Origin: Conus ventricosus
Lineage: Eukaryota; Mollusca; Gastropoda; Neogastropoda; Conidae
Length of the DNA: 64,000 nt
Assembly (NCBI GenBank): GCA_018398815.1
Contig: JAFLJL010004115.1
Coordinates: forward strand, 70,452-134,451
Reading direction: 5' to 3'
Of the stretch, positions 36,601 through 47,059 are shown piece after piece (the first letter of the stretch is position 1; every line of letters starts with the position of its first letter). The notes under the pieces were generated by a model, which was not told where the DNA came from, made no database searches, and was given only the letters and a program-made list of their open reading frames with translations. The translations under genes were made by a program, and so were the position numbers.

Positions 36601-37400
36601 CGGGAGACATGACATTGAGCTGTTTTGCAGGCTTTCTTCATTTTCTTACATTCAGTGTTGAACCCAAGAACTTTTGGCATTAGTGACTTCTTGGAAGACT
36701 AGGAATTGTTGACTTAGCACAATTCAGTGTAAAATCTCAAAGACTTCCTGCAAGATCTTCTCTTAGCAGGATCTTGTCCTCTTCCAGATCATTTTGAAAA
36801 TTAGTGGCAAAGAGGTCCCAATCTGCTTTGTTAAAATTGAGGGCAGTCTTTTGAAGAAGGGTGGTCACCATCAGAGTTCATGCAATTTTGTGGATTCACA
36901 TGCGCCCTCATGAACTGCTTTGCTGCAGATGGCACACACCTCCTCTCCTGGGCATTTTTCCTTGATGTGACTGAATCTTTGACATCTAAAGCACCTCAGT
37001 GGGGATGGCACATACAGGGCTACTTCACTTTCAGGTATCTTACCTTTAGGACTCGGGAAGAGTCGGTTTTTGCAAAGATGAGGAACCGAGTATTGGTCGG
37101 TTTTCTTCTCAGCACCTTTCAGCAAGTCACCCTCCTGACCTTTACAACTCCCTGATCAGCCAACTCAGCCTTTATCTCTCCCTGAGACATCCCAAACAAC
37201 TCTCAGCAACGAGTAACACCCTTTGAGGAGTTCAGACTTTTGTGAGGGGACACCCAGATTGGATAATCCACAAGACTAGTTGACTTCAGCAAGTTGTCCA
37301 AGTGGACTTTTCAGTCAACCTACATGAGCATGGAACCATCCCTCAGCCTCTGACTGATTTTTGGCTCTGTGCATGCAAGGTAGGGGTGGAGAAACTAAGG
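33690..37400 (-). mobile_element. I-superfamily (Nimb-like) LINE copy C, antisense to LDHD
   Basis: The 3' end, on the low-coordinate side, reads AACATTACCTTACC on the minus strand. Going leftward in coordinate (5' to 3'): ORF1 remnant with an RRM-like segment (LADQGVVKVRRVTC) and the CCHC array CFRCQRFSHIKEKCPGEEVC (36980-37020 region), endonuclease pieces, RT with FVDD on minus at 35542-35553, RNase H, and a Cys/His tail near 33960-34020. Heavily frameshifted. The 5' boundary near 37400 is approximate. It ends just before LDHD exon 2. Confidence 0.8.
36871..37125 (-). pseudogene. LINE copy C ORF1 zinc-knuckle fragment
   Basis: 84 open codons containing CFRCQRFSHIKEKC and, after a Pro/Gly/Glu spacer, CAICSKAVHEGAC. 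Together these make two Cys-rich knuckles, typical of ORF1 of I/Jockey-type LINEs. It shows the knuckle region that is smeared in copy A. Confidence 0.8.
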
Positions 37401-37529
37401 CATCAAGAACAACATGATCTGTGGTTTCCGTAATCTGTTTGAATATCAGGCCTTAGAATAAAGAAGAATTAATGCCAGACTGTTCTCCTTTACTGTTGTT
37501 GTGAGCCAGTGATTGTATTGTGTTCTCAG

Positions 37530-37653
37530 GCAGCGGAGACGGGAAAAGTGACAGATGGTTTGTAAAGGACCTGAAAGGCATTGTTGGTAAAAGCAATGTG
37601 TCTACCGCTGAAGCTATTCGGGAGCAGCATGGACATGATGAATCGTATCATCC
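37530..37653 (+). CDS. LDHD: LDHD exon 2: D-lactate dehydrogenase, N-terminal region
   Basis: Flanked by a pyrimidine-tract acceptor (TGTTCTCAG) and a GTAAGA donor. Translation gives FVKDLKGIVGKSNVSTAEAI followed by REQHGHDESYHP. This matches the conserved start of FAD-linked D-lactate dehydrogenases (FVEALK..VG.SHVSTA..VREQHGRDES in vertebrates, established knowledge). The enzyme oxidises D-lactate to pyruvate in mitochondria using FAD and passes electrons towards cytochrome c. The exon is in phase 0 after exon 1 only if one T is missing in the GGTTTG run near 37560; otherwise TAA interrupts it. The exon ends in phase 2. Only block 1 contains it. Confidence 0.9.
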
Positions 37654-38516
37654 GTAAGATGTGGTTTACTGTGCTTTTTTTTGTTTGTCTATTTTCAATG
37701 TATTGTGTACGTAATGGGGTATGTTTTATTTTTCTTGTCATGCATGCTTTTTTCCTTAAAAACAACCCTGTTTTATTTCCCTTAACCGCTGTAGTGGTTT
37801 TGCATCTGTGTTGCTTATTGTTACTGCCTGTACACAGCCAAGCTCAGTTTGGTTCTGTCACAGCCTTGGGCCTCAGTGGGCAATCAATATCAAGTCATCA
37901 TGAGGCAACCCACAAGAGAAGATGCTGTGCGGGTGCCAAGTTACTTTGTTGTTGTTCAGTGACAGTCTGTTCTGATCCTACGTATGCAGGATGCTACTTA
38001 TTGGCCCATAGTGGTGACAGTAATGTTCAGTGGGGTAGCCAGCAAGGATGTTCCTCCCACCTGTAGGTGTGCACCATGCTCATCTACTATGGATCTGTTG
38101 ATGGCCATGTTCTTGCCAATAAAGATGATACTGACTTGAAATCATGAGGGTCACAGTCATTGGGAAGAAATCGAAACTGGGTCACCAAAGGCAGGACATG
38201 AAGGGACACGTAATTTGATTCTTGGGTTTTTCCATGGTCAGTGAAGAAAAAGGATGATGAAGATGATGTGGAGTTTCATTCTGGTTAGAGACTCCATGAA
38301 TGAGCTGTACTCTTAAATATCCAAGTGTCTGTCAGACTTGAAGAAATAAGCATATCTGTAGCCATTAGGCTACAGTATGTACTGTTATAGAGCTAGAAAA
38401 GTAAAGAGGGCATAGAAATGAAGAAGTTTTAATCCATGTGTCAACATGTTACTGCAAATATTTTACCCACAAGTTAACTTGTCATTTCCTGCTGTTCTTG
38501 GCACATCCTGACACCC

Positions 38517-38545
38517 CGCCCCCCCCCCCCCCCCCCCCCCCCCCA
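38517..38545. repeat. Poly-C tract in LDHD intron 2
   Basis: About 28 C. Proline-rich frames across it are artefacts. Confidence 0.9.
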
Positions 38546-38847
38546 TTCCACCCCACCTCACTACATCCTTCATACCTCCCTACCCTCATCCCCACGCCGG
38601 CGTCACCTCTCACTGAAACCATCTGTTTGTGGCTAGTCTCGGATAGATTAAGTTCAAGACCAATGGATTAGGTCAGTAAAATTTTGACCTCTAGGGATCT
38701 TGCTGTAAAACATATCAGCTCAGATGTTGAAGTGTAACATAACTGACTTCTTCATCTCCTTAACACCCAAATGCTGTGCGCAGTTGTGTTTCCTAAATCG
38801 TGCGAGACATGGGGCACAGTTAATTGATCGTTTGTCTGTCTTTCTAG

Positions 38848-38987
38848 CACCAAGTTGCCAGATTGGTGGTGTTTGCTAACAGTGTGGATCATGTGAGTCA
38901 TGTGGCAAAGATGTGCAACAAAAACAACATTCCGCTGATTGCTTTTGGCTCAGGCACAGGACTGGAAGGGGGCGCAATGCTGTGAAG
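38848..38987 (+). CDS. LDHD: LDHD exon 3: FAD-binding (PCMH) core
   Basis: Acceptor TTTCTAG, donor GTAGGA. It encodes VVFANSVDHVSHVAKM, then CNKNNIPLIAFGSGTGLEGG. The GSGTGLEGG loop binds the FAD pyrophosphate in the PCMH fold of the D-lactate dehydrogenase/glycolate oxidase subunit family. As printed the frame breaks twice: one T appears missing in GATTGG (near 38863-38866) and one base in GGCGCAAT (near 38972). Restoring phase with the flanking exons requires exactly these two single-base gaps, so they look like consensus errors and not a decayed gene. It joins exon 2 by completing a split codon and ends in phase 0. Confidence 0.9.
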
Positions 38988-39988
38988 GTAGGACGCACTT
39001 TCAGAAAACAGATTCTTTAGTTGGACATGACAGTAAAAAAAAAAAGAAAGAAAAAAAAAACTGACACCATTTGCATGGTTAACGTTGTGTACGTTGCAGT
39101 TATAGGTACTGAAGATTTTGGAAGGAATAGTGCCGGTGTAATGATTCACTGGTTTCTAAACTGATTTTACACATTTTTTTCCAGTAGCTAAATTCAACAG
39201 CCACGAAAAGAAATAACTTTACCTAAATAGTCAACCCACATGTCGTTGTGAAAACAGCTTTCAGACATCTGTTTTATATCAGTTGCATCTGTCTGTAGAT
39301 GAATATGCGCATATAGGCACTTTAAAATTTTATTTAGTATTACTGAAAACATTTTTAGCTGTTACTGCGCTGAGCATTTTTGGTTCCCATGTAGCACACT
39401 CTGAAACATTGACTGAATACAAATAATACAAGCTGCTCAAAATTGCTTTGGCAGCAGCCGGCAGTCATAAGAATCACTTCGGTAACGTTCGCTCTGGCCA
39501 AAGTTATACCATGAAAAGGACTGAATTTGTTTGTCAGCTTTAAGCAGGACAACAGATGAGTTTTGTTTTTCTTTTGCACAACCTGGAACAAAACTTTTAA
39601 GGTTAAAGTCTGGATAAATCAGTGAAAAATTGTTAATTCAGACACTACTTTCTGACTTCATCTAGAAGAGGGAGGAAACACTAAGCTCGCTTTCTCAGGT
39701 CTGCCAGAGATGTGACTGGTGATCAGATTGCTGAATAGGAATTAGGAGTGTACATATTTTGGGACTGTGTTTCATGAAAAAAGTCTGCACAAAGACAAAT
39801 GCTGCGAAGATTTTCTGTTATGTTGTGAATGCAAGATGGTTTGTGGTTTGACTGTTTTTGTTTATAGCACAAGTTTTAAATATTTAATGTTGAAAACAAA
39901 AGCACTCATTGAATATGCATCTAGAATATGATATCCTTTCCATTGCTGCTGCTGTTTGTATACATAGAATGTAAATATCCTTTCTGGT

Positions 39989-40005
39989 GGTGTGTGTGTG
40001 TGTGT

Positions 40006-40063
<58 letters not shown>
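39989..40063. repeat. (GT)n(GA)n compound microsatellite in LDHD intron 3
   Basis: GT repeats to about 40035, then GA repeats to 40063. Confidence 0.95.
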
Positions 40064-40066
<3 letters not shown>

Positions 40067-40365
40067 TAGAGGCAAGGGTGCAAAAAACATGGCTGATGTA
40101 TGCTTGCTTTATGTTTGTGACACAAAAATGAGTGTTGGACAAAGGGTGAAACTTAAACTTCGATTACAGAACAAGCACACTGTCAGAATGATTTATAATT
40201 GTACCACATTTTCAGAAAGAGGATTAATAACAAAGACAGGGGACAACTACTCAATCATATCCTGTGATGTAATGAGCTGAGTGGGTAACAAAGGGGAAAG
40301 GGCAAGCTATCAGCAGTCGTTCAGCAGAGAAAGAAGTTGATGAAACACCTTTTTTTCCCCACCAG

Positions 40366-40394
40366 GGAGGGGTGTGTGTGGACCTCAACCCCAT
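40366..40394 (+). CDS. LDHD: LDHD exon 4 start, truncated by the assembly gap
   Basis: After the acceptor TTTTTTTCCCCACCAG comes GGVCVDLNP and the first two bases of the next codon, then N. Human LDHD continues with GGVCVNL at the same point after the exon 3 motif, so the join is secure. The rest of the FAD domain and the substrate domain are not in this window. Confidence 0.88.
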
Positions 40395-41394
40395 NNNNNN
40401 NNNNNNNNNNNNNNNNNNNNNNNNNNNNNNNNNNNNNNNNNNNNNNNNNNNNNNNNNNNNNNNNNNNNNNNNNNNNNNNNNNNNNNNNNNNNNNNNNNNN
40501 NNNNNNNNNNNNNNNNNNNNNNNNNNNNNNNNNNNNNNNNNNNNNNNNNNNNNNNNNNNNNNNNNNNNNNNNNNNNNNNNNNNNNNNNNNNNNNNNNNNN
40601 NNNNNNNNNNNNNNNNNNNNNNNNNNNNNNNNNNNNNNNNNNNNNNNNNNNNNNNNNNNNNNNNNNNNNNNNNNNNNNNNNNNNNNNNNNNNNNNNNNNN
40701 NNNNNNNNNNNNNNNNNNNNNNNNNNNNNNNNNNNNNNNNNNNNNNNNNNNNNNNNNNNNNNNNNNNNNNNNNNNNNNNNNNNNNNNNNNNNNNNNNNNN
40801 NNNNNNNNNNNNNNNNNNNNNNNNNNNNNNNNNNNNNNNNNNNNNNNNNNNNNNNNNNNNNNNNNNNNNNNNNNNNNNNNNNNNNNNNNNNNNNNNNNNN
40901 NNNNNNNNNNNNNNNNNNNNNNNNNNNNNNNNNNNNNNNNNNNNNNNNNNNNNNNNNNNNNNNNNNNNNNNNNNNNNNNNNNNNNNNNNNNNNNNNNNNN
41001 NNNNNNNNNNNNNNNNNNNNNNNNNNNNNNNNNNNNNNNNNNNNNNNNNNNNNNNNNNNNNNNNNNNNNNNNNNNNNNNNNNNNNNNNNNNNNNNNNNNN
41101 NNNNNNNNNNNNNNNNNNNNNNNNNNNNNNNNNNNNNNNNNNNNNNNNNNNNNNNNNNNNNNNNNNNNNNNNNNNNNNNNNNNNNNNNNNNNNNNNNNNN
41201 NNNNNNNNNNNNNNNNNNNNNNNNNNNNNNNNNNNNNNNNNNNNNNNNNNNNNNNNNNNNNNNNNNNNNNNNNNNNNNNNNNNNNNNNNNNNNNNNNNNN
41301 NNNNNNNNNNNNNNNNNNNNNNNNNNNNNNNNNNNNNNNNNNNNNNNNNNNNNNNNNNNNNNNNNNNNNNNNNNNNNNNNNNNNNNNNNNNNNN
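40395..41394. other. Assembly gap, exactly 1000 N
   Basis: All 1000 positions are N. The round length indicates a nominal scaffolding gap of unknown true size. It interrupts LDHD exon 4 on its left and a CR1-like LINE in LDHD intron 1 (opposite strand) on its right, so the two flanks are not naturally continuous. Any open frame spanning it is meaningless. Confidence 0.99.
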
Positions 41395-41960
41395 GCTTTT
41401 GGATTCTTTTGAAATTCTTTAATTCTGTTATTTTTTTATTACAAGTATTACTCTTTATATAATTTGATAATTTCCCTGCTTGTATAAAATCTCTGATACA
41501 TATATATTTCTTTTTTACAATTTCATGTCTTACTTTCATCACTTGTTTCTGTTTTTATTTTCTTAATAATTTGTTTTGGAACGTTGTTTTCTATTAAAGA
41601 ATTTTAAAATACTTTTAATTTCCACCCAGCATTGTTCTACACTAAGATCATTGAGTTTTATTCCAGTCGATCTTCTTCAATTCTTCTTTCATTTGCATAA
41701 AATTTCCTCTCTTAAAATTATTGACTGCTTTGATTCTTCTTTCCCTTGCTCCTCTCCTAGGTACAAGGAGAACATTAAGACCTCATGATCACTTTTGCCT
41801 ATAGGACTAAGTGCTTTATGTCTGATATCATATTTTCATCATTAACAAGTACTAAATCTAGTATATTTGATTTTTGTCCCTCCCTGTGTCTTTTTGGGTT
41901 GTTTCAACATTTGGTTCAGAAATGCATCCTGTTGGTAGTTTATGAACTTTTGACCCCTAT
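41395..41960 (-). mobile_element. CR1-like LINE (EN C-terminus and linker), right-arm copy, cut by gap
   Basis: Counterpart of 20535-21142. It reads on the minus strand from an EN C-terminal frame (ILDLVLVND) into the linker and is truncated at the N gap. If the locus is collinear with block 1, the missing sequence begins with the rest of this element. Confidence 0.75.
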
Positions 41961-42240
41961 GGGCCCTAAGCCTCGCGGCTTATTATGGCTCCCTCACTTG
42001 CTTCCAGTCGCTGGCAAATGTGGTCTATTTTGTGCACCAATGTGTGCTTGAAAATTTTTTGTCTATTTTGTCTTTGAAATTATCCAAGCTGGTACTCTGG
42101 ACTATATCATCGCTAAGCCTATTCCAGTCTTGAAAGACTTAAACAAGACCAAGGAGGTGGGCATGGAGTCCAAAGTTACATGGACAACCTTATTTGCTGT
42201 TTAAATATTGCAACACCCACAACAATCACTTGCATACATG
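41961..42240 (-). mobile_element. CR1-like LINE 3' end, right-arm copy
   Basis: Counterpart of 20241-20534, with the same FQDWNRL..DDIV and LDNFKDKIDK reading on the minus strand and the CGCGAGGCTTAGGGCCCATA tail. Confidence 0.6.
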
Positions 42241-42263
42241 GTTAAAAGTATTCTGTAAATGCA

Positions 42264-42857
42264 GTGCTGCAAAGATTGTGGTTATTGAAAAAAATGGAAG
42301 CATACGGTATAGTAGGTAAGTTGCTAAACTGGATTAGAGATTTTTTGTCAAATAGAAAACAAAGAGTAAGAGTGGGTAACTGTATGTCAACAGAGAAAGA
42401 TGTTATGAGTGGTATTCCCCAAGGGAGCATTTTAGGACCTGTACTGTTTACTATTTTTATAAATGACCTTCCAGATGAGGTAAATAGTTTTTGTAAAATT
42501 TTTGCTGATGATACAAAAATATATGACAAATCAGATAACTATAGTAGTCTGCAAGAAAATTTAAATTGCCTCCAAAACTGGTCAGACAAGTGGAATCTAT
42601 ATTTTAATGTTGAAAAATGTAAAGTTTTGCATGTTGGCAAAAACAATCCAGAACATGAATACAACATGAAAATAGATGGTGGAAATAGGCTGGTACAAAA
42701 ATGTGAGGAAGAAAAGGATCTGGGTGTAATCTTTGATAAAGATTTACTTTTTGATACTCACATTCAAAAGTGTATAAATAAAGCAAACCAAATGATTGGA
42801 TTAATAAAAAGAACTTTTATTTACCTAAATAAAGAAACGTTTTTTAAAGTTATATAA
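42264..42857 (+). pseudogene. CR1-like reverse transcriptase fragment
   Basis: 197 open codons spanning RT palm and the start of the thumb. The catalytic FADD, the PQGSILGP block and the LNCLQNWSDKWNLYFN block are intact. It lacks the endonuclease and the RT N-terminus. Confidence 0.85.
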
Positions 42858-43400
42858 AGCTATGGTTAGACCGCATCTTGAATATGGCAATATAATCTGG
42901 TACCCACACTTGAAAAGACAGTCAATAGCAATCGAAAGAGTACAGAGAAGAGCTACTAAAATCTTGCAAGAATGTACAAACATGTCTTATACAGATAGAT
43001 TAAATTACTTAAATTTGCACTCTTTAAAAGGCAGACGTGTTAGAGGGATTTGATTGAAGTGTTCAAAATATTTCACCAGCAAACGGACATACAGTGGGAC
43101 TATTTTTTTGAGACTGTTAAAACAGATAGAACAAGAAATTCGGAAGGCAAATTATTTGTTAAGCAGTTTCATACTAATATGGGAGATTCAAGTTCATAAG
43201 AGTTATGCTAACTGGAACAGTTTGCCAACTGCACTTAAATTTGCTAAAAATACTAACGTTTTTAAGAATTTGCTGGATGAAGACTTGAAATTTAAAGTAC
43301 AGTTTAGAAGCTTGATGAATAAGAAGGAAAATTTATATTGCATGCATTTTCAACCCTGTCATAAAAGTAAATAACACGAGGGGACATTGAAAGGCTTAAC
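42264..43400 (+). mobile_element. CR1-like LINE, 5'-truncated RT with 3' tail
   Basis: The best-preserved RT in the CR1-like set. An open frame (42264-42857) carries GKLLNWIRDFLSNRKQRVRV, SGIPQGSILGPVLFTIFIND, FADD at 42501-42512, and EKDLGVIFDKDLLFD. One frameshift leads into MVRPHLEYGNIIWYPHLKR (42862-43053) and another into the C-terminal region (43054-43374). The 3' tail has GGGACATTGAAAGGC then TTAACGGCC. It is truncated upstream of RT block 3, sits in LDHD intron 1 (antisense), and is not capable of mobility. Confidence 0.85.
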
Positions 43401-43526
43401 GGCCTATGTATTGATTACGTCCCTACACACTACTACTACTAAAAGTGCATCCAAAAGATCTAGTCAAAAGTTTTCAGTGTTTCTCTCTCTCTCTTAGTTC
43501 ACCAAAAAATCCTTGTCCAGACTTAC

Positions 43527-43618
43527 CAATACTTTCGGGAATGAAATGCATGTCGAAGCCAAAATTGAGCTGTCTGTCCGAAAAGACAGAAACATCTGTA
43601 GCAGTTTCGCGTAAACAT
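43527..43618 (-). CDS. LDHD: LDHD exon 1, right-arm copy
   Basis: Minus-strand counterpart of 18873-18965, with ATG at 43618-43616 and a GTAAGT donor just below 43527. It is one base shorter (TTCCCG against TTCCACG), which would shift its phase, so one of the two copies is in error. Exons 2 onward would lie leftward, in the gap or on an unplaced contig. Confidence 0.6.
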
Positions 43619-43886
43619 TCAGTTTGTGCAGTTGTGTTACACTAGACCTCAGGGCATTGTCAGGTTCAGGGTCAAGGACACAACGAAGTCAACATGAACA
43701 AAAAAGTGTTTGTTATATGTTTCGTTGTTCTATTTTGTGGCATGTAGAATTATGCATAACTTTCCAATAATCATGCGTCCCCCAAACATTTTGGAATATT
43801 ATTTTAAAAAAAAAAATCCCACCACACTTTTTTTACATCCGGTTTCCCAGCAATCTGTCCATCTTACTCTCTTTCCGGTTAACAAA
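43619..43886. promoter_or_regulatory. Bidirectional LDHD(-)/RPL14(+) promoter
   Basis: 268 bp between opposed start codons. Towards RPL14, ACATCCGG (ETS-type core on the reverse strand) and TTTCCGG precede an oligopyrimidine stretch ACTCTCTTTCC (43866-43876). This looks like the 5' terminal oligopyrimidine start that marks translation-machinery mRNAs. The implied 5' UTR is about 20 nt. Start sites are inferred, not observed. Confidence 0.7.
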
Positions 43887-43889
43887 ATG
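43867..43889 (+). CDS. RPL14: RPL14 exon 1: TOP-like leader and start codon
   Basis: The pyrimidine tract CTCTCTTTCC is followed by GGTTAACAAA, ATG (43887-43889) and immediately a GTGAGT donor. Exon 2 starts with GTGTTCGAACG (Val-Phe-Glu), so the mRNA reads Met-Val-Phe, the N-terminus expected for eukaryotic L14 (eL14), a structural protein of the large ribosomal subunit. A first intron directly after the ATG is common in ribosomal-protein genes. The following intron is 14.5 kb because of transposon insertions. This exon is assigned by phase, TOP context, orientation and position upstream of the certain exons. Confidence 0.75.
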
Positions 43890-44359
43890 GTGAGTGTGGC
43901 GTTCACGTGTTTAGCGCCGAATAGATTTTATTATTGTATTGTATATAAAACACTGTTATTTATGAGATTTGATGATTGTGAATTGTTACACTCCTTTATT
44001 TTAATTAAACGTAATTTTAGGTTATGTGTATTTTGATCCAGGGTTCTAAATGTTTTATACAAGAACAGGTGCTCCGGATCGGTGCACATGCCGTTTTGTA
44101 GTTTCGGCCAAGTCCTGCTGGTTTTGACTAGCTAATGTCAAACATCCCAGTCTGGCGAGGAGAAATTGTCTAAGTGTAATTGCAGTCATTGCAAATATAG
44201 TGATAACTACCAACAGTTGAAAGTCACAATATTTGATTTTGAAGTTGTGAAGCTACATCATCTGCAAAGTTAGTTTTTAATTAAAGACCGTACCCACGAT
44301 TTACCATACCATACCATACCACAGAATCACAGAAATGTTTGGCTATCGGCTAAAAGCCT

Positions 44360-45010
44360 TTCGCCCTCATTATTAGTGTCCATTAATATGCTTTTGGATC
44401 ACTACATAGTGACTGTCCCTCGGTTAAATCGGGCATAGTGTATATTACATTTATTACCGCTTCAGTAAAGTTTAAATCAATGGAAAATACTTGGTCCTTA
44501 AAAGTTTTGTCAATTTGATTGTTGAAGGCTTAACTGATGATGCATTAATGGTATATGGAAGTTGTTCCACAGATTGATAATACAGTTATAAAAAAAAAAA
44601 AAAAAAAAAAAACCCTGTGAAACTGTGAGTTACGAAGTGGGTCTATTTAAGTTGAAGTTGTGTCTCGAGACTTATCAGTTGTTACCATGGGAAGAGGTAG
44701 TGAGGGATCGTAAATATTGTGCAGATCTTATATACTTCATGAACACCTCTTAGCGCCTGAATTCTAGGCTGGGCAACCTAAGTAGAGCCATACTGCTCCT
44801 CGTAACCAATTCTCCAGTACCATATACACTTGGTAAATCTACGTTGAACACCTTCAATCATATTTATTGTGTTTTTTAAGATGGGGTACTATACCGAGTT
44901 CCCCGTATTCAGGAATAGGTCTAACTAAAGCTTTGAATAATTGAACCATTTATTTCAGGAGACTTAATTTGCTACAGACTGGATTAGGCTATTCAGCCTT
45001 TAGTCTGGTC
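44360..45010 (-). mobile_element. CR1/L2-like LINE RT C-terminal fragment, right-arm copy
   Basis: Counterpart of 17480-18080 on the minus strand. It includes LLRLPSLEFRR-like and HLKK..MIEGVQRRFT-like segments and a poly-A run at about 44588-44612. Confidence 0.6.
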
Positions 45011-45059
45011 CTTTTTCACAAAACTTGTAAATCCTACAATTGTAAACTTCTTGCGTGGA

Positions 45060-45190
45060 TGATGATAGCGCAGCAATCTAAAAGTCTATCCAGTCGAGTA
45101 TCTAAGGTCTGCCCAGTGGGGTGTCCAAGCACAGCAATCTAAAAGTCTATCTAGTCGAGTATCTACGGTCTGCCCAATGGCTGTCCAGAC
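45060..45190 (-). repeat. Tandem repeat (~61-bp units) at the LINE 3' end
   Basis: Two units beginning GCAATCTAAAAGTCTAT, then (C/T)(C/T)AGTCGAGTATCTA and GGTCTGCCCA(G/A)TGG. Also present at 17310-17425, so it pre-dates the split of the two copies. Confidence 0.75.
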
Positions 45191-45538
45191 TGGCCTTAAA
45201 GCTACCGAAGATGGTGCATTAACCACTTTTTCTGGAGAGCGTTCCAGGGATTCACCACTCTATAGGCGAAATAGTGCTGGCGCAGTGAACAAATCACAAA
45301 TCCTTTTCCTGAGTTTCAGGTTATGCACACAGGTCTTGTTAACACTGTTTTCCATCATAAGAGGATTTTTCGCGTTGTATAGCCCATCAGTGAACTTATA
45401 AGTTTCAATCCTGTCACCCCTGTGCCTCGGGTACTGCATGCTGGGGATTTTCATTCTGGCAAGTCGCTCTTCATAGGACAGTCAACCAGACCAGGAATCA
45501 TCTTTGTTGCTCGCCTGAGAACACCCTCAATGAGGTCC

Positions 45539-45976
45539 TTATCTTTCTGATATCATGTGACCACAGACTGTTGGCAAACTCCAGTGAGGGCGTATCAGTG
45601 CAATGAACAGCTGTCGCATGGTCTCAGTGTTGAGGTACTGGTACGAGCACCTGACCAGCCCTAAAATTCTGTTGGCTTTGTTGACCTGCATCTCGACATA
45701 CTGGCAAAATTTGAGTTCCTGATCTACCAACACACCTAGATCTTTCTCTTCCTTTGATGACTCCAGTATCGCTCTCTCTTCGCTATTGTGTAGTTTCATG
45801 CTATACTCTTGTTTTGGGTTACTGCGTCCGAGGTATAGAACGTAACATTTTGTCGCATTGAACTGCAGCTGCCAACAATCTGCCCAGTTGATGAGGTTAT
45901 CTAAATCATGTTGAATCCTGACCGCCTTGTTTTGTTCCTCTACTGTGTCAAAGACTTTTGTATCATCTGCGTACAT
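45539..45976 (-). pseudogene. CR1-like LINE RT palm and thumb fragment
   Basis: 145 open codons starting MYADDTKVF, with the catalytic Asp pair at the N-terminus of the fragment. It continues with INWADCWQLQFNATKCYVLY and EKDLGVLVDQELKF. Frameshifted at both ends. Confidence 0.85.
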
Positions 45977-46405
45977 CTGACATATATGCAGTTCACCACC
46001 TCCGGCATATCATTGATGAATACCACAAACAGCACTGGCCCCAAGACGCTACCTTGAGGGACTCCACTTAACAGCTTCCAACTGGAGAAATTACCTACGA
46101 CCCCAACCATTTGTCTTCTGCCTATCAAAAAATATGTAATCCAGGACAAAACCTGTGAAGAGACTCCGTAAGATTCAAGCTTGGAGATTAACCATTGGTG
46201 GGGCACCAGAATCAGATGCCTTAGCGAAATCCAAGTGGACACCTACAGGTTTCCCCTCATCTAATGATTCAGTCCATGCGTCCAGTATGCTCAGAAGGTT
46301 TGTAACACAAGAGCTCTGGCTGATGAAACCATGCTGGCATGGCACGAGAAAGTTGTTGACTTCCATATGGGTTATCACTTTGTCCCTAATGATGGACTCC
46401 ATAAC

Positions 46406-47059
46406 TTAACAGACTAGCTTGTCAAACTCACTGGTCTGTAGTTGCAGGGCTGGCTCCGGTCTCCTTTTTGAATAAGGGAGTGATGTTCGCCACCTTCCAT
46501 TCTTCTGGCAACTTTCCTTCTTTTCTGACTTCGTAAAAATAATAGAAAGTGACTCTGCCAACTCCTCAGCAAGTTCCTTCAGAACACGTGAATGAACACC
46601 ATTGGGGCTGGGAGACTTCCCAGGGTTCAACTGCTTAAGTTTCTTCAGCACCGCCTCATTGGAAAAGCTGATCCTTTCTAAATTTTTTAACACATCTTTT
46701 TCCTTACATGATGGCATCTGATTTAGTCTCTCCTGTGTAAAAGCACTACAGAAAAATCTGTTCAAGCATTCAGCCTTATCCTCATTATTGGTTACTGTTC
46801 TACCTCTTTCGTCTACAAGATCTGCAACACCTTGCTTTGTCTTCAGTTTACTGTTAGTGTAAGCAGCTGCATAGAAAGCCTTAGGATTTTTCTTTGCATC
46901 CTTGGCAACATGTCTTTCAAAGTTCCGAACAGCTTTTCTACATGCTCCTTTGGCCTGAATTTCTGCTTTTGCGTAAGACTTGCCTTCACTAGTCTCCATG
47001 TACCTTTTGAATACGTTTTGTCCATTTCCTCCTCTAGTGCTTTTTTGAAACAGTCCCAT
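46406..47059 (-). pseudogene. CR1-like LINE linker and RT N-terminal fragment
   Basis: 217 open codons. The linker is Lys-rich, followed by a RFFCSAFTQERLNQMP block and NPGKSPSPNGVHSRVLKEL, the usual entrance to the RT fingers. The frame then slips. Confidence 0.8.

Noticed and set aside
40337..41542. Open frames of 346-385 codons across the N run
   Set aside because: They consist almost entirely of unknown residues from the gap.
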